NCBI RefSeq assembly: GCF_005938225.1
Contig: NZ_VCPC01000003.1
Location: 186,001-250,000, forward strand
Length of the DNA: 64,000 bases
Source of the DNA: Arenibacterium halophilum
GTDB taxonomy: Bacteria > Pseudomonadota > Alphaproteobacteria > Rhodobacterales > Rhodobacteraceae
Direction: 5' to 3'
In this document: positions 8,640 to 15,217 of the stretch, one piece after another
Layout: each line of letters opens with the position of its first letter
Position numbering within the stretch: position 1 is the stretch's first letter
The notes under the pieces: generated by a model
Seen by the model: only the letters and a program-made list of their open reading frames with translations
The model's database searches: none
What the model was told of the DNA's origin: nothing
Made by a program: the position numbers and the translations under genes

Positions 8640-9021
8640 CTGCGCCGCCATCAGACGACCGACAGATCATACCATGCGCGCGACAGCCCGAGGGTCAATC
8701 TTGCCGCTGCCGATTTTTGGCAAATCGTTAACAAAAACGTCCCTCTCACACGCTTGTGCAAGAAATGCGTTGTTTTCGAAACGGATCGGAACCCGTGTGT
8801 CAGTCCGTCCAGGACGGTTATGCCGCCGGCCAAAGCGACCAACCTGCGAAACATCCCTCGCCAGACAGGCAATGTGAAACCCAGATGCGTATCTTTTGAT
8901 CAGGAAGGATTGTTGTCTTACTTGCCCTGAAGGCCAAGCTTTTAGGCGCCGCCTTGCCGTTTCCAAGGTGCCAAGCCTTGCCGGCCAGGACAGAGGCTCT
9001 GCCACCGTCCGCTGACGCGGA
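8640..9021. other. Intergenic region upstream of the liv operon
   Basis: No credible gene is seen on either strand; the open frames here are short and lack ribosome sites or recognisable protein features. The part nearest livK is somewhat AT-rich. The right end abuts the composite repeat at 9022-9118. Confidence 0.5.
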
Positions 9022-9118
9022 CGCCCCCGGGATATTTTGGCCCCAAAGAAGGGCAAGATGCCCCATTTCTTTAAGGCCATAAATATCCCCGCCGGAGGCA
9101 TCGCGCGCAGCGCGATTC
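9022..9118 (-). repeat. Dispersed composite repeat (A half + B half)
   Basis: On the minus strand this reads B half then A half: an ATCGCGC-tgc-GCGCGAT mini-stem, CCTCCGGCGGGGATATTTAT, a spacer, then TTCTTTGGGGCCAAAATATC and CCGGGGG. The B and A halves are complementary to each other around the spacer. It lies just downstream of the VOC gene stop, between that gene and the liv operon. Confidence 0.85.
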
Positions 9119-9120
9119 TT

Positions 9121-9702
9121 TCAGTAAGGGTTGCGAGGCGAGCGATCGTCCGAAAGGGATTGCTGGCGCCGTTCGACAAGCGCTTCGATCGCATCGGCCA
9201 GATGGACTTCGGCGATGTTATAGTCGCCGCGCGCCACACGGATGCGGTGGGCTTCGATCATCACATCCGCATGGCGGCAGCCCTCTGGCGGTTCGAAGCG
9301 GTAGCAGGCAAGTTCAATCAACAGGCCCAGCGGATCCTTGAAATAGATCGAATCCATGAACCCGCGATCTTTTGGCCCCGAATGACGGATGCCCCGGTCG
9401 TCCAGCCGGGTGACGGTCTGGCTGAAAGTCGCTTTGCTGACGTTGAAGGCGATGTGATGCACGCAGCCCGGCTCGGTCGGGGTGCGGCGCGGATCGGGTT
9501 TGCGGTTTTCGTTTGTGAAGATCGTGATCAGCCTGCCGTCGCCGGGATCAAAATACAGATGGCCTTCGTCCGGGTTGTCGAGATTGGGCTGATCGAAAAT
9601 GAAGGGCATCCCCAGAACGCCTTCCCAGAAGTCGATGCTGGTCTGCCGGTCGGCCCCGGTCAAAGTGATGTGGTGCACGCCCTGTGCCTGCAGTTTCTTC
9701 AT
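9121..9702 (-). CDS. VOC (glyoxalase/extradiol dioxygenase superfamily) protein
   Basis: A 193-residue vicinal-oxygen-chelate protein. It has two beta-alpha-beta-beta-beta modules: the first begins GVHHITLTG and the second GCVHHIAFNV; LLIELACY near residue 155 supplies the usual Glu ligand, so a two-His one-Glu divalent metal site is likely. The start at 9702 gives the correct fold start (MKKLQAQGVHHITL) and overlaps the stop of the DOPA-dioxygenase gene by four bases (ATGA). The C-terminal 35 residues extend beyond the core fold. Coupling with another ring-cleavage family protein suggests a role in aromatic turnover; the substrate is unknown. Confidence 0.85.
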   Translation of the reverse strand: MKKLQAQGVHHITLTGADRQTSIDFWEGVLGMPFIFDQPNLDNPDEGHLYFDPGDGRLITIFTNENRKPDPRRTPTEPGCVHHIAFNVSKATFSQTVTRLDDRGIRHSGPKDRGFMDSIYFKDPLGLLIELACYRFEPPEGCRHADVMIEAHRIRVARGDYNIAEVHLADAIEALVERRQQSLSDDRSPRNPY

Positions 9703-10049
9703 GCGCTTGCCTCCGTCTGGAACATCTCGAGCTTCAGTGGCAGCAGTGCGCCCATCCAGATACCGTGGTCGCGGTGATCTGCCAGATCGTCGCCGGTATC
9801 GAGGTGGGTGAACACCGTCAGCCCGTTGCGGTTCATGGCAAGCCAGGGCATGACCGTGCCGAACTTCTCGGGGCCGAAGGCCAGTTGGCAGCTCCACATC
9901 GGATGGGGGCCGACCTCGCGTTCGTGGATGCGGCCCATCGAAATATCAAAACGGTCGCGCGCCGCTTCGCAGAGGGCGCGGGCCTGCCCGACGGTCTCTG
10001 CATCGAAATAGACATGGGCATGATAGCCGAGGACGTCATTCTGCATCAT
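9699..10049 (-). CDS. DOPA 4,5-dioxygenase family protein
   Basis: A 116-residue cytoplasmic protein of the small DOPA-dioxygenase family. It has a ferredoxin-like fold with the conserved segments YHAHVYFD near the N-terminus, GPHPMWSCQLAF in the middle and GLTVFTHLDTGDDLADHRDH near residues 75-95, whose histidines are the probable iron ligands. Family members cleave catecholic rings at the 4,5 position. A GGAG site precedes the tandem ATGs at 10049 and 10046. It is the upstream member of a two-gene overlapping unit with the VOC protein. Confidence 0.85.
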   Translation of the reverse strand: MMQNDVLGYHAHVYFDAETVGQARALCEAARDRFDISMGRIHEREVGPHPMWSCQLAFGPEKFGTVMPWLAMNRNGLTVFTHLDTGDDLADHRDHGIWMGALLPLKLEMFQTEASA

Positions 10050-10152
10050 CTGATCTCCGGTTCGTTTCGATCAGAATGCACGGGTAAAGAGCCCGCGTGA
10101 ACCGGCGATCTTTCCACAGAATATGTGCAGTGGGGCAAGGTTGCGCGAGGAA

Positions 10153-10174
10153 CCGGCGGCATTGCTGCCGCCGG
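10153..10174 (-). terminator. Hairpin downstream of the VPLPA-CTERM gene
   Basis: A 9-bp perfect stem (CCGGCGGCA / TGCCGCCGG, loop TTGC) lies just after the stop of the gene at 10182 on the minus strand, with a weak TTCCTC tail. It is probably the end of that monocistronic transcript. Confidence 0.55.
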
Positions 10175-10181
10175 AAGGGTA

Positions 10182-10745
10182 TTAACCGCGGCGTTTGCGG
10201 CCAAATGCGCCCATCGCAAGCGCGCCGCTCACCAACATCAGCCCGGTTGCCGGAAGCGGAACCGCCGAGATGGTATTGGTGCCAGAGGAAAAGGCCACGC
10301 GAACGGTGGTTTCCTGCCCGGTGCTTTGCGTGCTGAAGGCAAAGACCGCATCGGTCGCGTCAAATCCGTTGCCGGTCAGCGTGCCGCTGGCCTGAAAACC
10401 ACGGGGCGTGTTGGGCGCGGCGACGAAGTTGTAGAAGCTGGTGGCGGTAAAGGTGAAACCGCCGCCGGAATAGATCATGGCCGGGGCCGTTCCAACCAGA
10501 TCATACAGCGTGAATTGGGTCGCCGTCCCAAGTTCGTCCAGATCGATGATAAAGCTGTCGAAATCGCCGGTCGCAACCTGCGCGCGCCCGACGCCGACAA
10601 AGTCGACGTTGAAGGTGCTGGCCGAGAATGTCGAGCTGGGATTGATTGAGCCGATAAGCTCAAGCTGACCATTTATGGGGGCCGCCTGAACGGCCGCGGG
10701 CAACGCAAGCAGGCAAGCTGCGAACGCCGCGTGGATTGGTTTCAT
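10182..10745 (-). CDS. VPLPA-CTERM sorting-domain protein
   Basis: A 187-residue exported protein. A signal peptide (MKPIHAAFAACLLALPAAVQA) is followed by a Thr/Ser/Gly-rich beta-strand domain of about 135 residues with no recognised family. The tripartite C-terminal tail has VPLPATGL, a hydrophobic helix and GRKRRG. This is the VPLPA variant of PEP-CTERM signals, thought to be processed by an exosortase at the inner membrane before surface display. No exosortase or EPS gene is in the window, so this is a scattered substrate gene. Transcription appears monocistronic. Confidence 0.88.
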   Translation of the reverse strand: MKPIHAAFAACLLALPAAVQAAPINGQLELIGSINPSSTFSASTFNVDFVGVGRAQVATGDFDSFIIDLDELGTATQFTLYDLVGTAPAMIYSGGGFTFTATSFYNFVAAPNTPRGFQASGTLTGNGFDATDAVFAFSTQSTGQETTVRVAFSSGTNTISAVPLPATGLMLVSGALAMGAFGRKRRG

Positions 10746-11033
10746 GATTAACCCTATGTACGAAAAACTAGGGGCATCCGCGCCCCGGTCCCATCATACC
10801 ATGCCGTATCGCCCGACGTTAAGAATTCTGCGTATTGCGGTGCTGGCGCGCGACAGAGGGCGTCAGAGGTTTGCGACGCTTCGGCATCGGAATTCAAGCG
10901 ATTATAAGCTGTAAATTGTGGGGTGACCGCGCAAGGGGCGATGCACCTCTGCGCAGCGGCATCCAATCACCACAACGTGAAGCGGAGATCGTCGATACGG
11001 GCAGGTACAGGAGGCCGAATCACACTGACTTGG
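10746..11033. other. Intergenic region upstream of the VPLPA-CTERM gene
   Basis: No gene is supported. A perfect TATAAT on the minus strand at 10901-10906 could be a -10 box for the VPLPA-CTERM gene about 155 bases downstream, though no good -35 accompanies it. The remainder shows nothing recognisable. Confidence 0.4.
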
Positions 11034-11065
11034 CCGAAATCCGTGGCCCGGTCAGGGGCCACGGA
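11034..11065 (-). terminator. Rho-independent terminator of the peptide-binding-protein gene
   Basis: On the minus strand a 10-bp perfect stem (TCCGTGGCCC / GGGCCACGGA, loop 6) lies 20 bases after the stop at 11085 and is followed by a short TTT tail. Confidence 0.65.
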
Positions 11066-11084
11066 AATGTTCATATTGCGGGTA

Positions 11085-12743
11085 TCAGACCCAGCGCAGT
11101 TTCCACGGCTGAACCACGAAACCGATGTGGTGCGCACCACCTTCGAGGTTCGTTTTGGTATGGTTATAGAGCGAGCGCCAATAGGCCTGGATGGTCACGC
11201 CGTCCTCCTGAAGAAGCTTTTCGCCCTTGGCCATCAACTCGCGCCGCGCGTCAGCGTCCGCCGTGGCCAGCGCCTGCTCAAGGATCGAGTCGAATTCTTC
11301 GCTGGCATAGCCGAATTCGTTCCATGCCTCACCGGATTTATAGGCCAGCGCCCAAATCTGCACACCCAGCGGGCGCGCGTTCCAGTTGGTCGAGCTGAAC
11401 GGATACTTCGTCCAGTCGTTCCAGAAGGTCGACCCGGGCAGAACGGTCCGCTTGACGTTGAAGCCCGCATCGCGCAGCTGGGCCGCCACCGCGTCGGTGG
11501 TATCCTTGCGGTAGGCATCGTCAATCGAGATGATTTCCATCTCGAAGTCCGCCATCCCGGCTTCGGTCAGCATTTCCAGCGCCTTTGCGGGGTCGTGCTC
11601 CAGCTTGGGCAGCTCGGCGTATTCCGGGTGCATCGGGCCGACATGGTGGTTTTCGGCCACCTTGCCACGGCCACCATAGCCCAGTTCAAGGATCACTTCG
11701 TTGTCGACGGCCAGCTGGATTGCCTTACGCACTTTCGGGTCGGCATAGGGCTTCTTGCCGTCCACTTCGGCCAGCTGGTTCGGGCGCACCACAACGGTTG
11801 CCGCGCTGGTAATCTCGTTCTGGTTCCAACCGTCTAACGTGGCCATGATGTCGATGAAATCGCCGTCGACCGAATAGGTCATGTCGATCTCATCCGCTTC
11901 GGCCGCAGCCACCCAGGCCGACGGATCGGTGCCATAGTCGATGAATTCGACCCGCTCGACCCAGGCGCCGTTTCCTGCGTTCCACCATTCGTGATCGTCG
12001 TTGCGCACCAGCACGCCCTTGACGCCGACCTCGAGGCTTTCGGGCAGATAGGGGCCGGTGCCGATCGGGTTGTCCAGCATCGTAGCCGCATCGTACGACG
12101 CATGCACGATCGCCGCCGGATAATCCGCCATACCTGCGATCAGGGTGATGTCCGACCGCGGCAGTGTCAGCTTGACGGTCGACCCGTCGACGGTGATCGC
12201 CCCTTCGGCGGCCTTGCCGGTGGCGTCATCGATCAGCACGGCAAAACGACCCGCCATCGAGTTGCCTTCAACATCCTTTTCGCACCAGCGGGTGATGTTG
12301 CGGGCCACGTCCTCGGCGGTGAAATCGTCGCCATTGTTCCACTTGACGCCCTGACGCACGTTCAACGTGTACTCGGTCGCGTCTTCATTGATCTCCCAGC
12401 TTTCCAGCAGCATCGGGGTGAACGAGCCGTCGTTCTCCCAGGCCACCAGGTATTCCAACCACCCGTTCGAGAAGTTGGCGATCTGGCTCCAGTCATAGGT
12501 GCGTGTGTCCTTCAGGGCGCGCACTTCCATCTGGATCCGCACAGTGCCACCGTTTTCGCCACCGGATTGCGCCATGGCCGGGGCTGGCAGGCCCAGCATC
12601 CCATAGGCCGTGGCCGCCGTGGCCCCGAACGACGTGGCAATGGCCATGAATTCGCGGCGGCTGACCGGGTCCGATCCGACCTTACCGGCCTGATCCTGAA
12701 CCGTCTTGGGCAGCGTTTTGCCGGTGCGGGTAAAAAATGTCAT
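11085..12743 (-). CDS. Tat-exported ABC transporter peptide-type substrate-binding protein (orphan)
   Basis: A 552-residue family-5 extracellular solute-binding protein (DppA/OppA fold). A long n-region carries the twin-arginine motif SRREFMAIA at about residues 28-36, followed by a hydrophobic stretch ending APAMAQ near residue 59, so export is probably by Tat in a folded form. The mature part has the family order: YTLNVRQGVKWNNGDDFTAEDV near residue 125 and the GTGPYLPE hinge. The C-terminus is Trp-rich. No permease or ATPase gene lies beside it, so its partners must be elsewhere. Alternative ligands include opines, glycosides or heme. Confidence 0.88.
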   Translation of the reverse strand: MTFFTRTGKTLPKTVQDQAGKVGSDPVSRREFMAIATSFGATAATAYGMLGLPAPAMAQSGGENGGTVRIQMEVRALKDTRTYDWSQIANFSNGWLEYLVAWENDGSFTPMLLESWEINEDATEYTLNVRQGVKWNNGDDFTAEDVARNITRWCEKDVEGNSMAGRFAVLIDDATGKAAEGAITVDGSTVKLTLPRSDITLIAGMADYPAAIVHASYDAATMLDNPIGTGPYLPESLEVGVKGVLVRNDDHEWWNAGNGAWVERVEFIDYGTDPSAWVAAAEADEIDMTYSVDGDFIDIMATLDGWNQNEITSAATVVVRPNQLAEVDGKKPYADPKVRKAIQLAVDNEVILELGYGGRGKVAENHHVGPMHPEYAELPKLEHDPAKALEMLTEAGMADFEMEIISIDDAYRKDTTDAVAAQLRDAGFNVKRTVLPGSTFWNDWTKYPFSSTNWNARPLGVQIWALAYKSGEAWNEFGYASEEFDSILEQALATADADARRELMAKGEKLLQEDGVTIQAYWRSLYNHTKTNLEGGAHHIGFVVQPWKLRWV

Positions 12744-13052
12744 GGTCTTCCTCTCGGTTGGTTATCTGATGCGGGGTTGATCCCCGCGTATCCCCTGTTT
12801 GTGTCGGGCGCGTCACAAATGTTGCGACCAGCCCGATCTTCCATGTGACGGATCGCCGAAATTGATCCGGCTCCAGGCCAGTTGCCCGTCATGGCGCAGT
12901 CTGACGCAAAGCCACGCAGGGATGCAACCCGACGCGCGCGCGGCAAACTTGTACGTCTCCGACATCTGAGGGGTAAGATAAGACACTTTCTGCAAAATTC
13001 CCGAAGTTCGCAGAAGATTCTGGCAGTCAGTACGATGTGTGCCAGCGCGCAT
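12744..13052. other. Intergenic region upstream of the peptide-binding-protein gene
   Basis: This is the promoter side of the binding-protein gene. I see no reliable -35/-10 pair and no gene. A short AT-richer part (12970-13030) precedes the A-type repeat. Confidence 0.4.
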
Positions 13053-13111
13053 TATTCTTTGGGGGCAAATATCCCGGGGGGTACGGGGGGCAGAGCCCCC
13101 CGTGTTGGTCG
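13053..13111 (+). repeat. Dispersed intergenic repeat, A half (diverged)
   Basis: It contains TTCTTTGGGGGCAAATATCC followed by GGGGGG and GGGGGGC-aga-GCCCCCC. The small internal stem found in other copies is lost here (TACGGG only). It sits next to a three-copy tandem repeat at 13127-13279. Confidence 0.8.
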
Positions 13112-13126
13112 GATCGCGCAGGCGAT

Positions 13127-13279
13127 CCGAAACCGGTTTCACTCCTTTGCGATCGGGTCGGGATCGCCCGAAGCGAACCGAAACCGGTTTCACTCCTTTG
13201 CGATCGGGTCGGGATCGCCCGAAGCGAACCGAAACCGGTTTCACGTTGTTGCGATCGGGTCGGGACCACCCGAAGCGAC
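13127..13279. repeat. Tandem repeat, 51-bp unit, three copies
   Basis: The unit begins CCGAAACCGGTTTC and contains GCGATCGGGTCGGGAT. Copies at 13127-13177 and 13178-13228 are nearly identical; the third (13229-13279) has CGTTG for CTCCT and ACCA for TCGC. AAACCGGTTT is itself a palindrome in each unit. The block lies between the end of the cyclase gene and the A-type repeat. The period is a multiple of three, so it stays open when translated, but no start signal or homology supports a protein. Confidence 0.9.
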
Positions 13280-13291
13280 AGGGAATCGCGC

Positions 13292-14236
13292 TTAATACAG
13301 GGCCACCGGGTTGATGATCATCTGTACCGTGCCGCGAATCCGGGCCTGTCCCAGGACGAACATGAATTCGTTCACCCCGTCCCGCAGGATCGGGCCGGTG
13401 TTCATGGTTTCCAACAGGTAGATGCCGTTTTCCTTCAACAGCACCACGTGGCCATAAAATGCGCCGTCTCCCTCGGCAGGCGGGATCGGCTCGATGCCCC
13501 AGGTGTCGGCCCCAACCGCCATCACGTTAAGCGACGCCAGATACCGCGCGCCGTTCACGTTCAAACCGGGCTCGCCCGAAACCCAGGCCGTGGGGTCGCT
13601 CTCCAGCTTGCCCTCGGTCCAACCGGTGTGGAACAGCACGATATCGCCTTCACCGATGCTCACGCCCTGCGCCTCGGCGGCGGCCTTGATCTCGGCCTCG
13701 CCGAAATTGTCGCCCGCGTCCATCACCTCTTTCCCGGCGTGGCTCGCCATATCAAGGATCACGGCGCGCCCGACCAGCGGCGGAATGTTATGCGCGCCCA
13801 GCTTGGTCAGACCGGTGATGGCGCTGATGTCTTCCTTGTTGCAGTTATAGTAGTACCCTTTCTCGCCCAGATGGCCCAGGCCGTCGATCTGGCTGCCGAT
13901 GCCGACCCAGGTCTGGATGATGTCGTCGTTGTAGTTGCCGGGATAGCCAAAGGCGGTCAGCTTGGCGCCGCCCTGCTGGTTCGGTTGCACCACCTGCAGG
14001 TTCAGCGACCGGGGCGCAAAGGCCGGGGTTTCGCTGTCGATCACGATGCCCAGAGGCACGGATTTTCCCTGTTTCACCAGCTCCAGCGCCGCCATCGTGC
14101 GTTCGGGCGTCACAAGGTTGGCCGAGCCGATTTCATCCTCGGCGCCCCATTTGCTTTCTTCACAGTCCTGCGCGCTCAGGCTTCCGGCGATCAGCGCGAC
14201 GGAACAGGCGAGGCTGGCAATCAGTCTTTTCTTCAA
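13292..14236 (-). CDS. Exported cyclase family (kynurenine formamidase-like) protein
   Basis: A 314-residue protein of the cyclase/metal-dependent hydrolase superfamily (PF04199 type). I place the start at a TTG at 14236: it has a GGAGG site 8 bases upstream and begins the signal peptide LKKRLIASLACSVALIAGSL with cleavage near SA-QDCEES; the longer frame to 14287 would mask that signal. The metal motif region reads GIGSQIDGLGHLG, where Asp and the final His are kept but the first His of the usual HxGTHxD is Gln, a variation seen in this branch. It probably acts in the periplasm on an amide or cyclic ester. The gene stands alone. Confidence 0.78.
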   Translation of the reverse strand: MKKRLIASLACSVALIAGSLSAQDCEESKWGAEDEIGSANLVTPERTMAALELVKQGKSVPLGIVIDSETPAFAPRSLNLQVVQPNQQGGAKLTAFGYPGNYNDDIIQTWVGIGSQIDGLGHLGEKGYYYNCNKEDISAITGLTKLGAHNIPPLVGRAVILDMASHAGKEVMDAGDNFGEAEIKAAAEAQGVSIGEGDIVLFHTGWTEGKLESDPTAWVSGEPGLNVNGARYLASLNVMAVGADTWGIEPIPPAEGDGAFYGHVVLLKENGIYLLETMNTGPILRDGVNEFMFVLGQARIRGTVQMIINPVALY

Positions 14237-14336
14237 TGTCTTATCCTCCCAGATCAAAATGCCGCGGTGCGGAATGCTATTCCGCAACCCCGACCGTGCG
14301 AGTGTTGCACGATTCCGTGATCTGGCAAGGACGTTT

Positions 14337-14376
14337 TTTCAACCTCCGGGCGCCGGGCGCGCACCAGAGGTTGAAA
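14337..14376. other. 10-bp inverted repeat between maiA and the cyclase gene
   Basis: TTTCAACCTC and GAGGTTGAAA flank a 20-base GC-rich centre just downstream of maiA. A T-run precedes it on the plus strand (A-run after it on the minus strand), so it does not have the usual terminator polarity for maiA. Role unknown. Confidence 0.5.
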
Positions 14377-14382
14377 CCGGCA

Positions 14383-15021
14383 TCAAGCCGCCGGTTGCCA
14401 CTTTTCGGGGTGAGCGGCGGCAAAGGCCGGGTGCGCCGCGCAGGCATCGGCCACGCCGCTCAGCCGGGTCAAGTCGTCCATCTGCACGCCCCAGCGGTTC
14501 GCGTTGTAGACTTGCGGCATCAGGCAGATGTCGGCCAGACCGGGCGTATCGCCACAGCAATAGGGCGCCTGTTCGAAGCCGCCCAGCAGCACCTCGAAGG
14601 CTTCCAGCCCCGGGCGGATGAAATGGCGCATCCAGGCGCCCATCGTCTCGTCATCGCCGGTCAGCGCCTTGGCGTGGCTGGCGACCGACAGGTTGCAGAC
14701 CGGATGGATGTCGACGGCAATGGAATGCGCCAGCGCCCGTTCCCGCGCACGCGTCAGCGGATCGGCCGACAGCAGGCCCAGCCCGCGGGTGTCGTTCAGA
14801 TACTCCAGCATCGCCAGCGATTGCGTCAGCCGTGCTCCGTCGATGTCAAGAACCGGCACAAACCCTTGCGGATTGCGGGCACGATGCGCTTCCGTGCGGT
14901 GTTCGCCCGTGGGCAGGTCCACCGGCACCGAGGTGTATTCGATCCCGCCCATATGCAGTGCGATCCGCATACGATAGCTCGCCGACGAGCGCCAGTAATC
15001 GAACAGGGTGATGTCACTCAT
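14383..15021 (-). CDS. maiA: Maleylacetoacetate isomerase
   Basis: A 212-residue zeta-class glutathione transferase that isomerises maleylacetoacetate to fumarylacetoacetate in tyrosine/homogentisate breakdown. The zeta active-site signature SSASYRMRIAL (SSxSxRVRIAL in the family) is at residues about 12-22, and NPQGFVPVL supplies the cis-Pro. I start it at 15021: an AAGGAG site lies 8 bases upstream of this ATG, while the ATG two codons earlier is too close. It overlaps the stop of the DUF2783 gene. It is the last gene of the homogentisate cluster. Confidence 0.92.
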   Translation of the reverse strand: MSDITLFDYWRSSASYRMRIALHMGGIEYTSVPVDLPTGEHRTEAHRARNPQGFVPVLDIDGARLTQSLAMLEYLNDTRGLGLLSADPLTRARERALAHSIAVDIHPVCNLSVASHAKALTGDDETMGAWMRHFIRPGLEAFEVLLGGFEQAPYCCGDTPGLADICLMPQVYNANRWGVQMDDLTRLSGVADACAAHPAFAAAHPEKWQPAA

Positions 15022-15217
15022 CTGCATAGCTCCTTGCAGTCGTCAGGAGGGCGCGCAGATCGTCCAGCGCGCCGATGTGGTTCGCCATCAACAGCACCAG
15101 TCGCGCGTTCAGGGCGTGGCTTTGCGGCTCGCTCAACCCCTCGTGCGCCTGCATCAGCGCGGCGTAGAACTCGTCCTGTACGGGGCTCAGGTTGTCGGCG
15201 GCGATGGTGCGGCTCAT
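15014..15217 (-). CDS. DUF2783 domain protein
   Basis: A 67-residue acidic soluble protein, all helical by composition, with the conserved pattern D-FYAALMQAHEGLS then LNARLVLLMANHIGALDDL. I recognise it as the small DUF2783 family, which has no known function. Its start overlaps the stop of the FAD hydroxylase gene by four bases and its end overlaps maiA, so it is translationally coupled on both sides. Constant position beside the hydroxylase suggests a chaperone or regulatory partner for that enzyme, which is inference only. Confidence 0.75.
   Translation of the reverse strand: MSRTIAADNLSPVQDEFYAALMQAHEGLSEPQSHALNARLVLLMANHIGALDDLRALLTTARSYADE

Noticed and set aside
13127-13279. Possible CRISPR array
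   Set aside because: The units are contiguous 51-bp tandem copies with no unique spacers and no cas genes.
12882-13295. Open frames through the 51-bp tandem repeats
   Set aside because: They stay open only because the period is a multiple of three; no start signal or protein family supports them.
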